Shown: positions 43,162-52,027 of the stretch, piece by piece
Layout: every line of letters begins with the position of its first letter
Numbering within the stretch: the first letter of the stretch is position 1
Assembly: GCF_000328705.1 (NCBI RefSeq)
Contig: NC_019673.1
Coordinates: 6,572,001 to 6,636,000 of the forward strand
Source: Saccharothrix espanaensis DSM 44229
Lineage (GTDB): Bacteria > Actinomycetota > Actinomycetes > Mycobacteriales > Pseudonocardiaceae
Direction: 5' to 3'
Length of the DNA stretch: 64,000 nucleotides
Position numbers and translations under genes: made by a program
Notes under the pieces: model-generated
The model's input: only the letters and a program-made list of their open reading frames with translations
Databases searched by the model: none
What the model was told of the DNA's origin: nothing

Positions 43162-43177
43162 TAGTCGTATACGTCTA
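43162..43177. promoter_or_regulatory. Palindromic PadR operator candidate
   Basis: TAGTCGTATACGTCTA, a dyad with core CGTATACG and outer TAG/CTA, one mismatch on each side, just upstream of the PadR start. The following TATATG (43176-43181) could be the -10 of a leaderless promoter, so the site would autoregulate. Confidence 0.65.
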
Positions 43178-43189
43178 TATGCTGGCCGG

Positions 43190-43759
43190 GTGCCCTTGGA
43201 CGCCACTCGCAACAGCCTCGTCCTGCCGCTGCTCGGCCTGCTGGTCGAGCAACCCGCGCACGCCTACGACCTCACTACCCGCCTGCGCGAGCGCTACCAC
43301 CACCTCACCGCCACCCGCAGCACTGTCACCACCCTGCTGAAAACCCTGGAGCGCAAAGGACTCGTCGCCGCCCGCACGCCGGAACAGGTCGGCAACCGGC
43401 CGCCGCGCACCACCTACCGACTGACCGGCGCCGGCCTCGCCGACTTCCGCGCCAGGGTCGAGACCGGCCTGACCGAACCGCCGGCCGCGTCGGTCGACTT
43501 CACCCTGGCCGTCGCCTACGCGGCGATCCTGCCCGCCGACCACGCCGCCACCCTCCTGGAACAGCGCGCCGCCCGGCTCGGCGGTGAACTCGACGCCCTG
43601 CGGCAGCCGACCGGCGTGCGGGAAGCGCACATGCTCGAAACCGCCTACTGGCAGTCGATCGTCACCGCCGAGGTCGACTGGACCCGGGCCACCGCGCGGC
43701 GGATCCGCGACGGCGACCTCGACTGGCCCGACCACCGTCCGGAAAGGACAGACGCGTGA
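43190..43759 (+). CDS. PadR family regulator
   Basis: 189 residues. N-terminal winged helix (LVLPLLGLLVEQPAHAYDLTTRL, TRSTVTTLLKTLERKGLV) and a helical C-terminal dimerisation arm. GTG 43190 gives this start and leaves almost no leader after the predicted promoter. The stop overlaps the start of the next gene by four bases (GTGA), which makes them one operon. PadR proteins repress efflux or detoxification genes; here the co-transcribed gene is a TIM-barrel protein of unknown substrate. Confidence 0.87.
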   Translation: MPLDATRNSLVLPLLGLLVEQPAHAYDLTTRLRERYHHLTATRSTVTTLLKTLERKGLVAARTPEQVGNRPPRTTYRLTGAGLADFRARVETGLTEPPAASVDFTLAVAYAAILPADHAATLLEQRAARLGGELDALRQPTGVREAHMLETAYWQSIVTAEVDWTRATARRIRDGDLDWPDHRPERTDA

Positions 43760-44742
43760 AGTTCGGCATCTACCCCGGCGGCCGCGCGGGCACGACGTCT
43801 TCCCGCCCGGAGGACCCCGCCGCGATCCGCGACCTGGTCGACCGGCTCGCGGGCGACCGGCCGTTCGTGATCCGCGAGTACGTGCACTTCCTCGGCGAGC
43901 CGGCCCGGCCGGAGTTCGCCGCCAGTCTCGGCGCGGACCGCGGGCTCGACCACCTGACCCTGCCCGACGAGTGGTACGCCGACGCCGGCCGGGAGCTGGA
44001 CCTGGTGGTCAGCCACCTGCCCGCGACCGCCGACCTGCCGGGGTGGCTCGCGTTCCTCGACGCCGTGCTGGACCGCTACGGCCACCTCGCCCGGTGCCTC
44101 CAGGTCACCCTGGAACCGAACTTCCCGATCCCGCTGATCGACGGCAGCACGCCCGGCGTGCTCGACGCGCTGGTCCACGGCATCCCGCACGCCAAAGCCG
44201 CGGCGGCCACCCGGGGCCTGCGCACCCGGATCGGCTTCTCGGTGGCCGAGCCCGCCGAGTGGCTGGGCGGCGACGACGCGTTCTGGGCGCACCTCGGCTC
44301 GGTGCCCCACAACGACTTCGCGGCCCAGGTGGACTACGTCGGCCTGGGCCTGTACCCGGACGCCTTCTCCCCCGTCGCGCCGCGCGGCACACCGGGCGAC
44401 GTCGCCTCGCTCACCGCCCACGCGCTGCGCCACCTGCGCGAGCACTCACTGCCCCGGGCCCACATCGGGCCGGACACCCCGATCCACGTGGCGGAGAACG
44501 GAACACCGAGCGGCACACCCCGCGACGGGCAGGCGCAGCGCGAGTCGCTGACCGACATGATCGGCACGGTCCTCGACCTCCGCGACAAGCTGAACATCAC
44601 CCAGTACGAGCTGTTCGGCCTGCGCGACGCCGACAGCGGCTCCCCGGAACCCCCGGGCTCGCTCGGCCTGGTCACCGACACCTACGAGCCCAAGCCCGCC
44701 TTCGCCGCCTACCGCGACATCGTCCGGGCGTCCGACGCGTAG
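43756..44742 (+). CDS. TIM-barrel protein, glycoside-hydrolase-like
   Basis: 328 residues. The strand pattern and motifs suggest a (beta/alpha)8 barrel: MKFGIYPGGR, FVIREYVHFLGEP, LDLVVSHLPA, CLQVTLEPNFPIP, RIGFSVAEPAEW, VDYVGLGLYPDAFSP, PIHVAENGTP and YELFGLRDADSG. Glutamates in LEPNF and VAENG occupy positions where acid/base and nucleophile sit in clan GH-A enzymes, so a retaining glycosidase is plausible. No signal peptide. Start GTG overlaps the PadR stop; GGAAAGGA lies upstream. The substrate is unknown. Confidence 0.72.
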   Translation: MKFGIYPGGRAGTTSSRPEDPAAIRDLVDRLAGDRPFVIREYVHFLGEPARPEFAASLGADRGLDHLTLPDEWYADAGRELDLVVSHLPATADLPGWLAFLDAVLDRYGHLARCLQVTLEPNFPIPLIDGSTPGVLDALVHGIPHAKAAAATRGLRTRIGFSVAEPAEWLGGDDAFWAHLGSVPHNDFAAQVDYVGLGLYPDAFSPVAPRGTPGDVASLTAHALRHLREHSLPRAHIGPDTPIHVAENGTPSGTPRDGQAQRESLTDMIGTVLDLRDKLNITQYELFGLRDADSGSPEPPGSLGLVTDTYEPKPAFAAYRDIVRASDA

Positions 44743-44744
44743 CC

Positions 44745-45068
44745 CTACTCCCCGGCCTTGCACGACTTCCCGCTGATCGACTCCTGGTAGATCTCCGCGT
44801 AGGTGCGCGAGTCCTCGACCAGACCGTCGCAGAACGCCGCGACGTCGTCGCCGATGAGTTCCAGGACGCCCTTGCCGGCCGCGACGCCCTCCTGGAAGAA
44901 GTCGACGATCCCGGAGAGCAGGTCGCCTTCGAGGTCGACCGGCCCGACCTTGAACAGGTACTTCTGCATCTCCTGGTAGACGATCCGGTAGTCCGGCGGG
45001 AGCGCCTTGACCCGCGCCTGGTGCGCCCGCCACTGCTTCTTGCCCTCGATGATGTCCTGGATTCCCAC
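44745..45068 (-). CDS. DUF1048 protein, second copy
   Basis: 107 residues, all-helical, start GTG 45068. Contains QWRAHQARVKALPPDYRIVY and GDDVAAFCDGLVEDSRTY, the two most regular DUF1048 segments. Paralogue of the gene just upstream (two bases between them). Function unknown; the family is almost always next to a PadR gene. It converges with the TIM-barrel gene, two bases apart. Confidence 0.85.
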   Translation of the reverse strand: MGIQDIIEGKKQWRAHQARVKALPPDYRIVYQEMQKYLFKVGPVDLEGDLLSGIVDFFQEGVAAGKGVLELIGDDVAAFCDGLVEDSRTYAEIYQESISGKSCKAGE

Positions 45069-45069
45069 G

Positions 45070-45426
45070 TCAGCCTCCCAGCCGGCCCAGTTTCCGCGCG
45101 ACGTTGCGGTTCAACTGCGCGCGCCACTTGTCCCGGTAGGTCCGGGCCCCCTCCCCGCCGGCCAACGCCGCGCAGAAGCCCTCGACGTCGTCACCGAGCG
45201 CCTCGTGCACGCTCTGCCCGTCGGCGGCCGTCTGTTCGAGCAGCCCCAGGGCGTTGTCCAGGATGGGCATCAAGTTGCGGCCGGTGAAGTCCGAGTAGGA
45301 CGCGGTGTGGGCCTTGACCTCCTCCCACGCCGCCCGGTAGTCGGCCGGCAACGCCTGGGCGCGGGCGTCGAACGCCTTCCACTCCCTGGTGAGGTCGCTG
45401 CCCGTGACGGTCTCCCAGAAGCTCAT
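45070..45426 (-). CDS. DUF1048 protein, first copy
   Basis: 118 residues, helical. WKAFDARAQALPADYRAAWE and GDDVEGFCAALAGGEGARTY correspond to the same blocks as in the downstream copy. The ATG overlaps the PadR stop (ATGA), so expression follows the regulator. Family role is unknown; they may be partner proteins that help the PadR sense its signal, or targets of its control. Confidence 0.87.
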   Translation of the reverse strand: MSFWETVTGSDLTREWKAFDARAQALPADYRAAWEEVKAHTASYSDFTGRNLMPILDNALGLLEQTAADGQSVHEALGDDVEGFCAALAGGEGARTYRDKWRAQLNRNVARKLGRLGG

Positions 45427-45749
45427 CTCCCGCCCTCCTTGAGCTTGTCGATCCGCGATGAGACGTACTCCCACTTGGCCCAGAACGTGGCGAGTTCCGC
45501 GCGTCCCGCGGCGTTGAGCGCGTAGAACTTCCGCGGCGGTCCAACACCGGACGGTCGTTTCGCCACCTGCACGAGCCCGTTCTTCTCCAGTCGCAGCAGG
45601 ATGGTGTACACCGTGCCCTCGACGACGTCGGTGAAGCCGAGTTCGTTCAGCCGACGCGTGATGGCGTACCCGTAGGTCTCCTCGCCACCGATGATCTCCA
45701 GCACGCAGCCTTCGAGCGTGCCCTTCAGCATCTCCGTCAGGTCGTCCAT
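45423..45749 (-). CDS. PadR family regulator with DUF1048 partners
   Basis: 108 residues. MDDLTEMLKGTLEGCVLEII then TYGYAITRRLNELGF and EGTVYTILLRLEKNGLV give the complete PadR winged helix; the short C-terminal helix (ELATFWAKWEYVSSRIDKLK) forms the dimer. Start ATG 45749. Heads a three-gene operon with two DUF1048 genes. A palindrome with 9-bp arms lies 24 bp upstream of the start and is the probable autoregulatory operator. Confidence 0.92.
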   Translation of the reverse strand: MDDLTEMLKGTLEGCVLEIIGGEETYGYAITRRLNELGFTDVVEGTVYTILLRLEKNGLVQVAKRPSGVGPPRKFYALNAAGRAELATFWAKWEYVSSRIDKLKEGGR

Positions 45750-45772
45750 GGTGAGCCTCTTCGATCTTCCCG

Positions 45773-45793
45773 GTACTCGGTGCGACCGAGTAC
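45773..45793. promoter_or_regulatory. Palindromic operator upstream of PadR/DUF1048 operon
   Basis: GTACTCGGT (45773-45781), GCG, ACCGAGTAC (45785-45793): a perfect 9-bp dyad. A further ACCGAGTA half-site follows at 45808-45815. Placed in the leader/promoter of the operon. Confidence 0.75.
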
Positions 45794-45904
45794 TACTACA
45801 ACGTATCACCGAGTAGCGGGATCTGCCAAGCGGCACCACGGCCGGTCGGGGTTTCCGGGCACACCTCATGAGCGCGGAACGTCCCGCGCCGACAGCAGAC
45901 CCGA

Positions 45905-46360
45905 CTACTTGGCCGTCCCGGACTTGGCGGCGGTCTTCGAGGCTGCGCGCTTCGACACCGCGGACTTGGGGGCGGCGCGCTTCGACACCGCGGGCTTCGC
46001 GACCGCGCGCGCCAGCGCCACGGGGTCGGGCGCGATGGCGATCAGCTCCTCGGGCGCGGACAACCGCCACGCCTCGAACACGAGCTCGGCCAGCTCGTCG
46101 GCGTCGACGCCGGCCAGGTGCACGACCACCCAGCCGAAGCCGCCGGCCGTGAACTGCTCCTCGAACACGTCCGGCCGCTCGGCCACCAGGGCCTGCTGCT
46201 CGGACAACGTCTGCTTCAGCCCCACGGTCTGCGTGCGCGGCCAGTAGTAGCCGAACCGCTTCCCGCGCACGCCGAACGAGCTGTACTCCCCGCCCTCCGC
46301 GCGCTGCACGTCGGCGAGCGCGCCGACCAGGCCGAAGAACACCTCACTGCTGGCTGCCAC
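45905..46360 (-). CDS. MmcQ/YjbR-like protein with basic repeat tail
   Basis: 151 residues, start GTG 46360 with GGGGGAA upstream. The first 115 residues look like the small MmcQ/YjbR DNA-binding-like fold (GLVGALADVQRAEGGEYSSF, GFGWVVVHLAGVDADELAEL, EAWRLSAPEELIA). The C-terminal 35 residues are Lys/Ala-rich with a repeated SKRAA unit (SKRAAPKSAVSKRAA), like the tails of histone-like proteins, and likely bind nucleic acid non-specifically. The 3' part is correspondingly repetitive in DNA. It is divergent from the lipoprotein gene; the role is unknown. Confidence 0.78.
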   Translation of the reverse strand: MAASSEVFFGLVGALADVQRAEGGEYSSFGVRGKRFGYYWPRTQTVGLKQTLSEQQALVAERPDVFEEQFTAGGFGWVVVHLAGVDADELAELVFEAWRLSAPEELIAIAPDPVALARAVAKPAVSKRAAPKSAVSKRAASKTAAKSGTAK

Positions 46361-46439
46361 TGGATTCCCCCGGAAAGTTCCGCAGCCGCGAGTATATGTA
46401 CGCATGTGCGCCGGCGCGCACGTCCCATAGGCTGCGGCC

Positions 46440-47438
46440 ATGATCAGGGCACGCAGGTGGATCCCCCTCGTGGCGGGGCTCGTGGTGGTGTTGAGCGGGT
46501 GCAGCGTGCGACTGGTCGGGACGCCCGTGGCGGCGGCGGACCTCACCCCGCCCACCACGAAGACCCAGTCGCGGCCCACCGCGGTGTCCCTGCTCGGCGA
46601 CCTGCCCACGTTCGACCCGTGCAGCCTGCTCGACATCGCCGACCTCAAGGCCTTCGGCACCGCCGCGCCGGAGACGACGGTCTCGCTGGACTACTGCCTG
46701 GCCTCGCTGACCACGCCCGGCGGGACGAAGCTGGACGTCGAGGTCGGCAGCCTGGAGCAACTGGTCTCGGAGAGCGAGTTCGAGGCCGACTACCGCAACT
46801 ACCGGGGCGGGCTGCGGATCGCCTACCGGCGCGACGACACCACCCAGTGCGCCCGCCGGCTGGTGTTCGACGACCTGGTCACCCTCACCATCGCGGTGAG
46901 CAACTACAGCGACGGCAAGGCGACGTCGACCGAGATGTGCAACCCGGCGGACGCGCTGGCCACCGCCGCCGCCGACCGCGTGCTGGACAAGGAGGCCGGG
47001 CACCGCACCTTCAAGGCGCGGTCGATCGGCAAGATCGACGCCTGCTCGGTGGTGGGCAAGGAGACGGTGACCCGGGTGCCCGGGATCGGCACCGCGAAGG
47101 TCCGCGCCTACCCGGCCGGCCACCAGTGCCGGTGGAGTCCCGACGGCACCGCCACGCCGCCCAGGGCGCGCGTCACGTTCAGCATGGGCGAGCCGACCAA
47201 GCCCGACGGCCAGAACAGGACCGCCGAGGACGTCGCCGGGCGGACCACCACGATCAGCCGGACGAGCGTGTCCTCGCTCGCGCTCTGCTCGGCCGAGACC
47301 GCCCACATCCCGGTGGAGAACGGGCTGAGCGAACTCGCGTACGTGTCGGTCAGCCTGGCCCAGGGCAGCCAGATCGACGCGGCCTGCGCCGCGGTGAAGG
47401 CGCTCGCCGCCGAGGTGTGGTCCAAGCTGCCCCAGTAA
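46440..47438 (+). CDS. Secreted lipoprotein, DUF3558-like
   Basis: 332 residues. A lipoprotein signal peptide with lipobox LSGC (cysteine at residue 21) is followed by a Thr/Pro-rich linker and two similar domains, each beginning with a Cys segment (PTFDPCSLLDIADL; IGKIDACSVVGKETV). This two-domain arrangement with paired cysteines resembles the DUF3558 family of actinobacterial lipoproteins. It would be anchored outside the membrane; the function is not known. ATG 46440 is the only reasonable start. A hairpin terminator follows. Confidence 0.82.
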   Translation: MIRARRWIPLVAGLVVVLSGCSVRLVGTPVAAADLTPPTTKTQSRPTAVSLLGDLPTFDPCSLLDIADLKAFGTAAPETTVSLDYCLASLTTPGGTKLDVEVGSLEQLVSESEFEADYRNYRGGLRIAYRRDDTTQCARRLVFDDLVTLTIAVSNYSDGKATSTEMCNPADALATAAADRVLDKEAGHRTFKARSIGKIDACSVVGKETVTRVPGIGTAKVRAYPAGHQCRWSPDGTATPPRARVTFSMGEPTKPDGQNRTAEDVAGRTTTISRTSVSSLALCSAETAHIPVENGLSELAYVSVSLAQGSQIDAACAAVKALAAEVWSKLPQ

Positions 47439-47456
47439 CTCTCCGCACAAATAGGA

Positions 47457-47488
47457 GACCGGGTGTCCCCCGAAAGGACACCTCGGTC
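47457..47488 (+). terminator. Terminator after lipoprotein gene
   Basis: GACCGGGTGTCC at 47457-47468 pairs with GGACACCTCGGTC at 47476-47488 with one bulged base and a seven-base loop, shortly after the stop codon. Confidence 0.6.
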
Positions 47489-47595
47489 ACAGAATGAAGT
47501 CCCGCGCCGCCCTTTCATGACCGGACCGAGGGATATGACGAGCCATTCGGGCAGTCGCCCTTGCCCGGCGGAGCGGAGCGGCGCAATCGTGACCC

Positions 47596-49038
47596 ATGGA
47601 ATTCGCCGCGCTGGACGTCTTGCGTGAAGGTCTGCCGGGCAATTCGCGGCCACCGCGGAAAGTGGTCGTGGTCGGGGCCGGGATCGCCGGGCTGACCACC
47701 GCGCTGCTGCTCAAGGAAGCCGGGCACGAGGTGGTCGTCCTGGAGGGGCAGAACCGGGTGGGCGGCCGGATCCTGACCCACCGCGGGTTCGCCGGCGACC
47801 TGTACGGCGAGTTCGGCGCGATGCGCTTCCCCGAGCAGCACCCGCTGGTGCAGCACCTCATCAAGGACCGGTTCGCGCTGGCCACCAAGCCGTTCCCGAT
47901 GTACGACGAGGACACGTTCATCTACCTCCAGGGCAAGGGCGTGCGGCGCAAGGACTTCCGCGCCGACTCGTTCACCTTCGACCTGACCCCGGCCGAGGCG
48001 GACAAACCGCCGCACGAACTGCTCCGGCACACCGTGCAGCCGCTGGTGGACATCATGGAGAACGAGGAGCCGGACAAGGCGTGGCACCGGCTGCTCGACG
48101 ACTACGACAAGTACACGCTGCTCGGCTACCTGAAAGAACGCGGGCTCGGCGACGGCGCGCTGTCGATGCTCGGCCCGCTGTTCAACCTCGAAGGCCGCTA
48201 CCACTTCTCACTGGTCGAGTGGTTCTCGCACTACTACGAGGACGTTTTCGGGAACCTGGTCTACATCGAGAAGGGCGCGGACACGCTGCCGCGCGCGTTC
48301 GAGCCGTACCTGATGGACGACATCCGGATGGGCGCCCAGGTGCACGCGATCGACCAGGACGACACGGGCGTGCGGGTGCACTACCGCGCGGGCCGCCGCA
48401 CGCAGGTGGTGACCGCCGACGAGTGCGTGGTGACGGTGCCGTTCGCGAGCCTGCGGCACATGGAGATCAGCGGCCTGGACCCGGACAAGTGGTACGCGAT
48501 CCGCAACACCTACTACGGGCGCGCCCACAAGCTGTTCATGCAGTTCTCCGAACGGTGGTGGGAGACCTCGTACGGGATCACGCACGGCCTGACCGTCACC
48601 GACCTGGCCATCCGCAACATCGTCTACCCGCCCGCCGGGCAGGACACCCGGTACAAGCGGGGCGTGATGATCGCGTCGTACTGCTGGGAGCAGGACTCCA
48701 TGCCGTACACGCCGCTGGCCGGCGAGGAGAGCGTCGCGCAGGCGTTGGAGGACCTGGTCAAGATCCACCCGGAGGCGCGGGACACCTTCGAGTTCGGCGT
48801 CTACAAGGACTGGGCGCTGGACTGGTTCGCCTGCGGCATCGGCCCGCTGTTCCGGGCGTTCGAGATGAGCGAGACGTTCTACGACGACGTGATCCGGCCG
48901 GTGGGCCGGGTGTGGTTCGCCAACGACGCCTGCGACCGCCGGCACCGGCGCTGGGCCGAGGGCGCGCTCAAGGCCGCCGTGAAGAACGCCTACGCGATCC
49001 ACGAGGGCATCCGCGACGAGCTGCCCTGGAAGGACTGA
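47596..49038 (+). CDS. Flavin-containing amine/L-amino-acid oxidase
   Basis: 480 residues. FAD-binding [20 protein letters not shown] at 27-46 and the second motif [16 protein letters not shown] identify the monoamine oxidase/LAAO family. The substrate-side region ([20 protein letters not shown]) fits L-amino acid oxidases, which have this RFPEQHP-type stretch. The C-terminal flavin contact is [20 protein letters not shown]. No signal peptide, so it is cytoplasmic or exported by other means. The product would be the imino/keto acid, ammonia and hydrogen peroxide. The substrate cannot be read directly. TspO follows on the same strand. Confidence 0.88.
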   Translation: MEFAALDVLREGLPGNSRPPRKVVVVGAGIAGLTTALLLKEAGHEVVVLEGQNRVGGRILTHRGFAGDLYGEFGAMRFPEQHPLVQHLIKDRFALATKPFPMYDEDTFIYLQGKGVRRKDFRADSFTFDLTPAEADKPPHELLRHTVQPLVDIMENEEPDKAWHRLLDDYDKYTLLGYLKERGLGDGALSMLGPLFNLEGRYHFSLVEWFSHYYEDVFGNLVYIEKGADTLPRAFEPYLMDDIRMGAQVHAIDQDDTGVRVHYRAGRRTQVVTADECVVTVPFASLRHMEISGLDPDKWYAIRNTYYGRAHKLFMQFSERWWETSYGITHGLTVTDLAIRNIVYPPAGQDTRYKRGVMIASYCWEQDSMPYTPLAGEESVAQALEDLVKIHPEARDTFEFGVYKDWALDWFACGIGPLFRAFEMSETFYDDVIRPVGRVWFANDACDRRHRRWAEGALKAAVKNAYAIHEGIRDELPWKD

Positions 49039-49104
49039 CCGGCGCGGCACCCGTTTCAGCCGGCTCCCGGCCGGCTACCCTGCGCAGAACCGGAGGGAGA
49101 CAGC

Positions 49105-49602
49105 GTGGGTCCCGGCAGAACGGTCACCGCGGTCGAGCGACAGGGCAGGCAGTGGTGGGCCCTGGCCGGGTTCGTCGCGGTCGTGGTGGTGATCGCGCTC
49201 GTCGGGTCGCTGGCCGTGACCGGATCGGACGACCGTTACGCCACCCTGGTGAAGCCGTCGTGGGCACCGCCGAGTTGGCTGTTCGGCCCGGTGTGGTCGG
49301 TGCTGTACCTGATGATCGCGGTCAGCGGGTGGCTGGTGTGGCGGCGCGTCGGGTTCTCCCTGCCGCTCGGGGTGTACGCGGCGCAGTTGGTGCTCAACGC
49401 GCTGTGGACACCGCTGTTCTTCGGGGCGGGGAGCTTCGCGCTGGCGTGCGCCGACATCGTCGCGCTGCTGGTGCTGATCACGGTCAACATCGGGCTGTTC
49501 CGGCGGATCTCGGGCGCGGCGGCGCTGCTGCTCGTGCCGTACTGGGCGTGGGTCGCGTTCGCCACCGCGCTGACGTTCTCGCTGTGGCAGGCCAACACCT
49601 GA
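49105..49602 (+). CDS. TspO/MBR family membrane protein
   Basis: 165 residues with five hydrophobic helices and the family signature KPSWAPPSWLFGPVWSVLY followed by LNALWTPLFFG. TspO proteins bind porphyrins and other tetrapyrroles and are involved in stress and redox signalling. Start GTG 49105 follows GGAGGGAGA. It follows the flavin oxidase by 66 bp and converges with the HNH gene, two bases apart. Confidence 0.9.
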   Translation: MGPGRTVTAVERQGRQWWALAGFVAVVVVIALVGSLAVTGSDDRYATLVKPSWAPPSWLFGPVWSVLYLMIAVSGWLVWRRVGFSLPLGVYAAQLVLNALWTPLFFGAGSFALACADIVALLVLITVNIGLFRRISGAAALLLVPYWAWVAFATALTFSLWQANT

Positions 49603-49604
49603 CC

Positions 49605-50057
49605 TCACGCCGTCCGGGCTTCAGCGCCTTCCTTGTCTTCGGCACCTGTCAGGGCGCCGGGGCCTTCAGCGTCGTCGGGATGTTCAGCGTCGTCAGGGTT
49701 CGGTCCGGGGATGGCGCAGAGGCCCAGGGTGGTCCGGATCTCGATGTGGCGGGACAGGAACGCGCGTTCGTCGAGGCGTTTGCGGCGCAGCCAGCCGGTG
49801 ACCTCGGCGTTGCACTTGCCGGCGTTGCACGAGCGGCAGGCGGGCACGACGTTGTCGACCGTGTAGCGGCCGCCGCGCGAGATGGCCTGCACGCAGTCGC
49901 GCTGCAACGGCTGGTCGGTCGCGCCGCAGTACGCACACCCGCCCCAGGCCGCCTGGAGGGTGGTCCACTGCTCGTCGGTCAGGTCGTGGTCGACGCTGTC
50001 CATCCGGCGCTTGCGCTTGCGGGCGGCACGGGCCCTTCGACTGCGGTTGACCGCCAT
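49605..50057 (-). CDS. HNH endonuclease family protein
   Basis: 150 residues. Basic N-terminus (NRSRRARAARKRKRR), then an HNH module with structural zinc cysteines C41/C44 (CAYCG) and C74/C77 (CRSCN), with DCVQAISRGG and YTVDNVVPACRSCNAGK giving the HNH core. The C-terminal tail is acidic. ATG 50057 is almost leaderless, as only a short TACCCT-like -10 precedes it. Stand-alone HNH proteins of this size are common in actinomycete genomes; the target is unknown, and it need not be mobile. Confidence 0.85.
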   Translation of the reverse strand: MAVNRSRRARAARKRKRRMDSVDHDLTDEQWTTLQAAWGGCAYCGATDQPLQRDCVQAISRGGRYTVDNVVPACRSCNAGKCNAEVTGWLRRKRLDERAFLSRHIEIRTTLGLCAIPGPNPDDAEHPDDAEGPGALTGAEDKEGAEARTA

Positions 50058-50426
50058 TGGACCAGGGTACGCAACACCGGGCGTGACCGGTCGGCGACGC
50101 ACCGACAACCCCACCCGCGCGTGCTCAGATTGCAGAGACCGACAAACACACAGACGCGGCGTACCGGCTGTGCCGTCCGCGCCTGGTGGACCTGTCGCCC
50201 CGCCGATGGCACCGAATTGCGGCTCATCGGCAAATCCCCGCGAACAGCGTTCGGCAGCCGAATCTGCCAACTGCGCGAACTGAACTCGAATCGGATCTGA
50301 TTGTGACCGGGCGCATTCTCGCACCCTCATGGGCGCGGTGCGGTGACCGCCTCGGGCGGGCGCGTGTCCCGCTTCCGGGTGAACGGCGGCGGGTGTACCG
50401 GGGGCCGGACGGGGCATCCGGTGGGT
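50058..50426. other. Intergenic region, no gene seen
   Basis: About 370 bp between the leftward HNH gene and the rightward small membrane protein gene. Codon bias is lost on both strands. No clear hairpin or promoter could be assigned. Confidence 0.35.
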
Positions 50427-50648
50427 ATGGACGAGGACGGACTGCCCCCTCGGGCACCGCCGCGCAGCGCCCTGACGCTGCGGCTGTGGCTCGCGGGCCT
50501 CGGCATCCTGCTCAACGTCGGGGCGGCGGTGCTGCTGGCGCGCGCCGACTACCCGTTCCTCGCGGTGGTGCTCGCGCTGCTCGCCGCCGGGCTGGTGGTG
50601 GACCTGTGGTGGGTCGCCCACCGCAAGCGGCGGGGTGACCCGGGCTGA
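50427..50648 (+). CDS. Small two-helix membrane protein
   Basis: 73 residues: LRLWLAGLGILLNVGAAVLL and FLAVVLALLAAGLVVDLWWVA are two membrane helices joined by ARADYP, ending in a basic HRKRRG tail. ATG 50427 (or GTG 50421) is the start. Good codon bias supports a real gene. No family is recognised. Confidence 0.65.
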   Translation: MDEDGLPPRAPPRSALTLRLWLAGLGILLNVGAAVLLARADYPFLAVVLALLAAGLVVDLWWVAHRKRRGDPG

Positions 50649-51073
50649 GGGCGCGGACCACCACGTGCGGGAGCAGTCGGATGTGGAGTGTCCGTTGGGC
50701 CGGCCGCGCGCCGCACGGTCCCCGTCGGGTCACCGCTCTTGGTGAAACCGTTGTCGGACAACGTGATCAGGACCGTCGCCGAGGTCCCGGTCGGCGACGG
50801 TCAGTCGGTGGCGGTCGGCGAAGACGTACCCGCACCGAGGTTCCGGTTGTCCACCACCGAATCGACCACCGTGTGGCCCGTCCAGGCGATGCCCGCGCCC
50901 AGGCGCACGACAAGAATCGTCCTGGAAGGACCACGACTTGCGGCCGAACTGCGTGCTCGGGAGACCCCGCACGTCGTGGCCGAGCGCGCGTAGACACCGT
51001 CGCTCACGCCGGCCGCCCACCGCGAGGTGGGCCGGGTCTGGTTCCACGCGCCGAGCTCCGGCTGACCGGTGGT
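50649..51073. other. Intergenic region with doubtful frame
   Basis: About 425 bp between converging genes. A plus-strand frame at 50688-50993 (SPLLVKPLSDNVIRTVAEVP and on) shows partial codon bias but no ribosome site and no family. It may be a decayed gene or chance. Confidence 0.3.
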
Positions 51074-51880
51074 CTAGCGGATCACGAAACCGCCGTTGAC
51101 GCCGATGGTCTGGCCGGTCACGTAGGTGCCGTCCGGCCCGACCAGGAAGGCGACCGCCGAGGCGATCTCGGCGGGCAGCCCGAACCGGCCCAGCGGGGTC
51201 TGGCGCTCCAGGTCCTTGCGCACCACGGGGGCCATCACGTCGCCCAGCGGCGTGTCGATGTATCCGGGGGCAATGCAGTTGACCCGGATCCCGCGCGGGG
51301 CCACGTCGCGGGCCACCGCCTTGGTGAGGCCCTCGATGCCGGCCTTCGCGGCCGAGTAGTGCGGGATGTGGGCGCAACCGGTCATCCCGCAGATGGAGGA
51401 CACGTTCACGATCACGCCGCCGCGCCCCATGTGCCGCAGCGCGGCGCGCGTGCCGAAGAACGTGCCGTCCAAGTGGACGCCGAGCATCCGGTGCCACGCC
51501 TCGTCGTCGATGTTCACCGTGGCGTCCAACATCGTCGTGGGCTCGCCCGCCTCGGCCTCCACCAGCCGGGACGCGAGCCGGCCGAACGCCTCGTCGGCCT
51601 CCTGGCCACCCCGGATACCGGCGTTGTTGACCAGGACGTCGAGCCGCCCGTAGGTATCCACGACGGTCCGCACCGCCTCGTCCACCTGCGCCGACACCGC
51701 CACGTCGGCCACCACCGCCATGCCCTGCCGGAGCAGTCCCGCGGTGAGTTCCGCACCGGTCGAGTGGACGTCCAGCGCCGCCACCCGCGCGCCCTCGGCG
51801 TCGAGCCTGCGGGCGATCGCTTCGCCGATCCCCGAACCGGCGCCGGTCACCAGCGCCACCTTGCCCTCCATGCTGCCCAT
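51074..51880 (-). CDS. Classical SDR oxidoreductase
   Basis: 268 residues. All the classical SDR motifs are intact: TGAGSGIG (nucleotide binding, residues 13-20), NNAG in VLVNNAGIRGG, catalytic serine in NVSSICGMTG, and YSAAK. C-terminal ending TGQTIGVNGGFV is typical. It would reduce or oxidise a small alcohol/ketone with NAD(P). It is divergent from the sugar-type ABC importer with 147 bp between; a role in metabolism of the imported sugar or polyol is plausible. Start ATG 51880 or the ATG three codons inside. Confidence 0.9.
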   Translation of the reverse strand: MGSMEGKVALVTGAGSGIGEAIARRLDAEGARVAALDVHSTGAELTAGLLRQGMAVVADVAVSAQVDEAVRTVVDTYGRLDVLVNNAGIRGGQEADEAFGRLASRLVEAEAGEPTTMLDATVNIDDEAWHRMLGVHLDGTFFGTRAALRHMGRGGVIVNVSSICGMTGCAHIPHYSAAKAGIEGLTKAVARDVAPRGIRVNCIAPGYIDTPLGDVMAPVVRKDLERQTPLGRFGLPAEIASAVAFLVGPDGTYVTGQTIGVNGGFVIR

Positions 51881-52027
51881 GGCCGCAGACGCTAGTCAGC
51901 GCGTGCCGACTCGCTGTGGCCCCGGACACAGCCGGTGCGCTGGTGGTCAACGGGTGTTCGCCATCGGGCAAGCGTTCACCAGGCCACCGCCGCACGCTGG
52001 GGGCCGTACAGGGCGGACGGAGGCGGC

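Noticed and set aside
50688-50993. 101-residue frame between converging genes
   Set aside because: No ribosome site, no recognised family and only partial codon bias; kept as a doubtful intergenic frame, not a gene.
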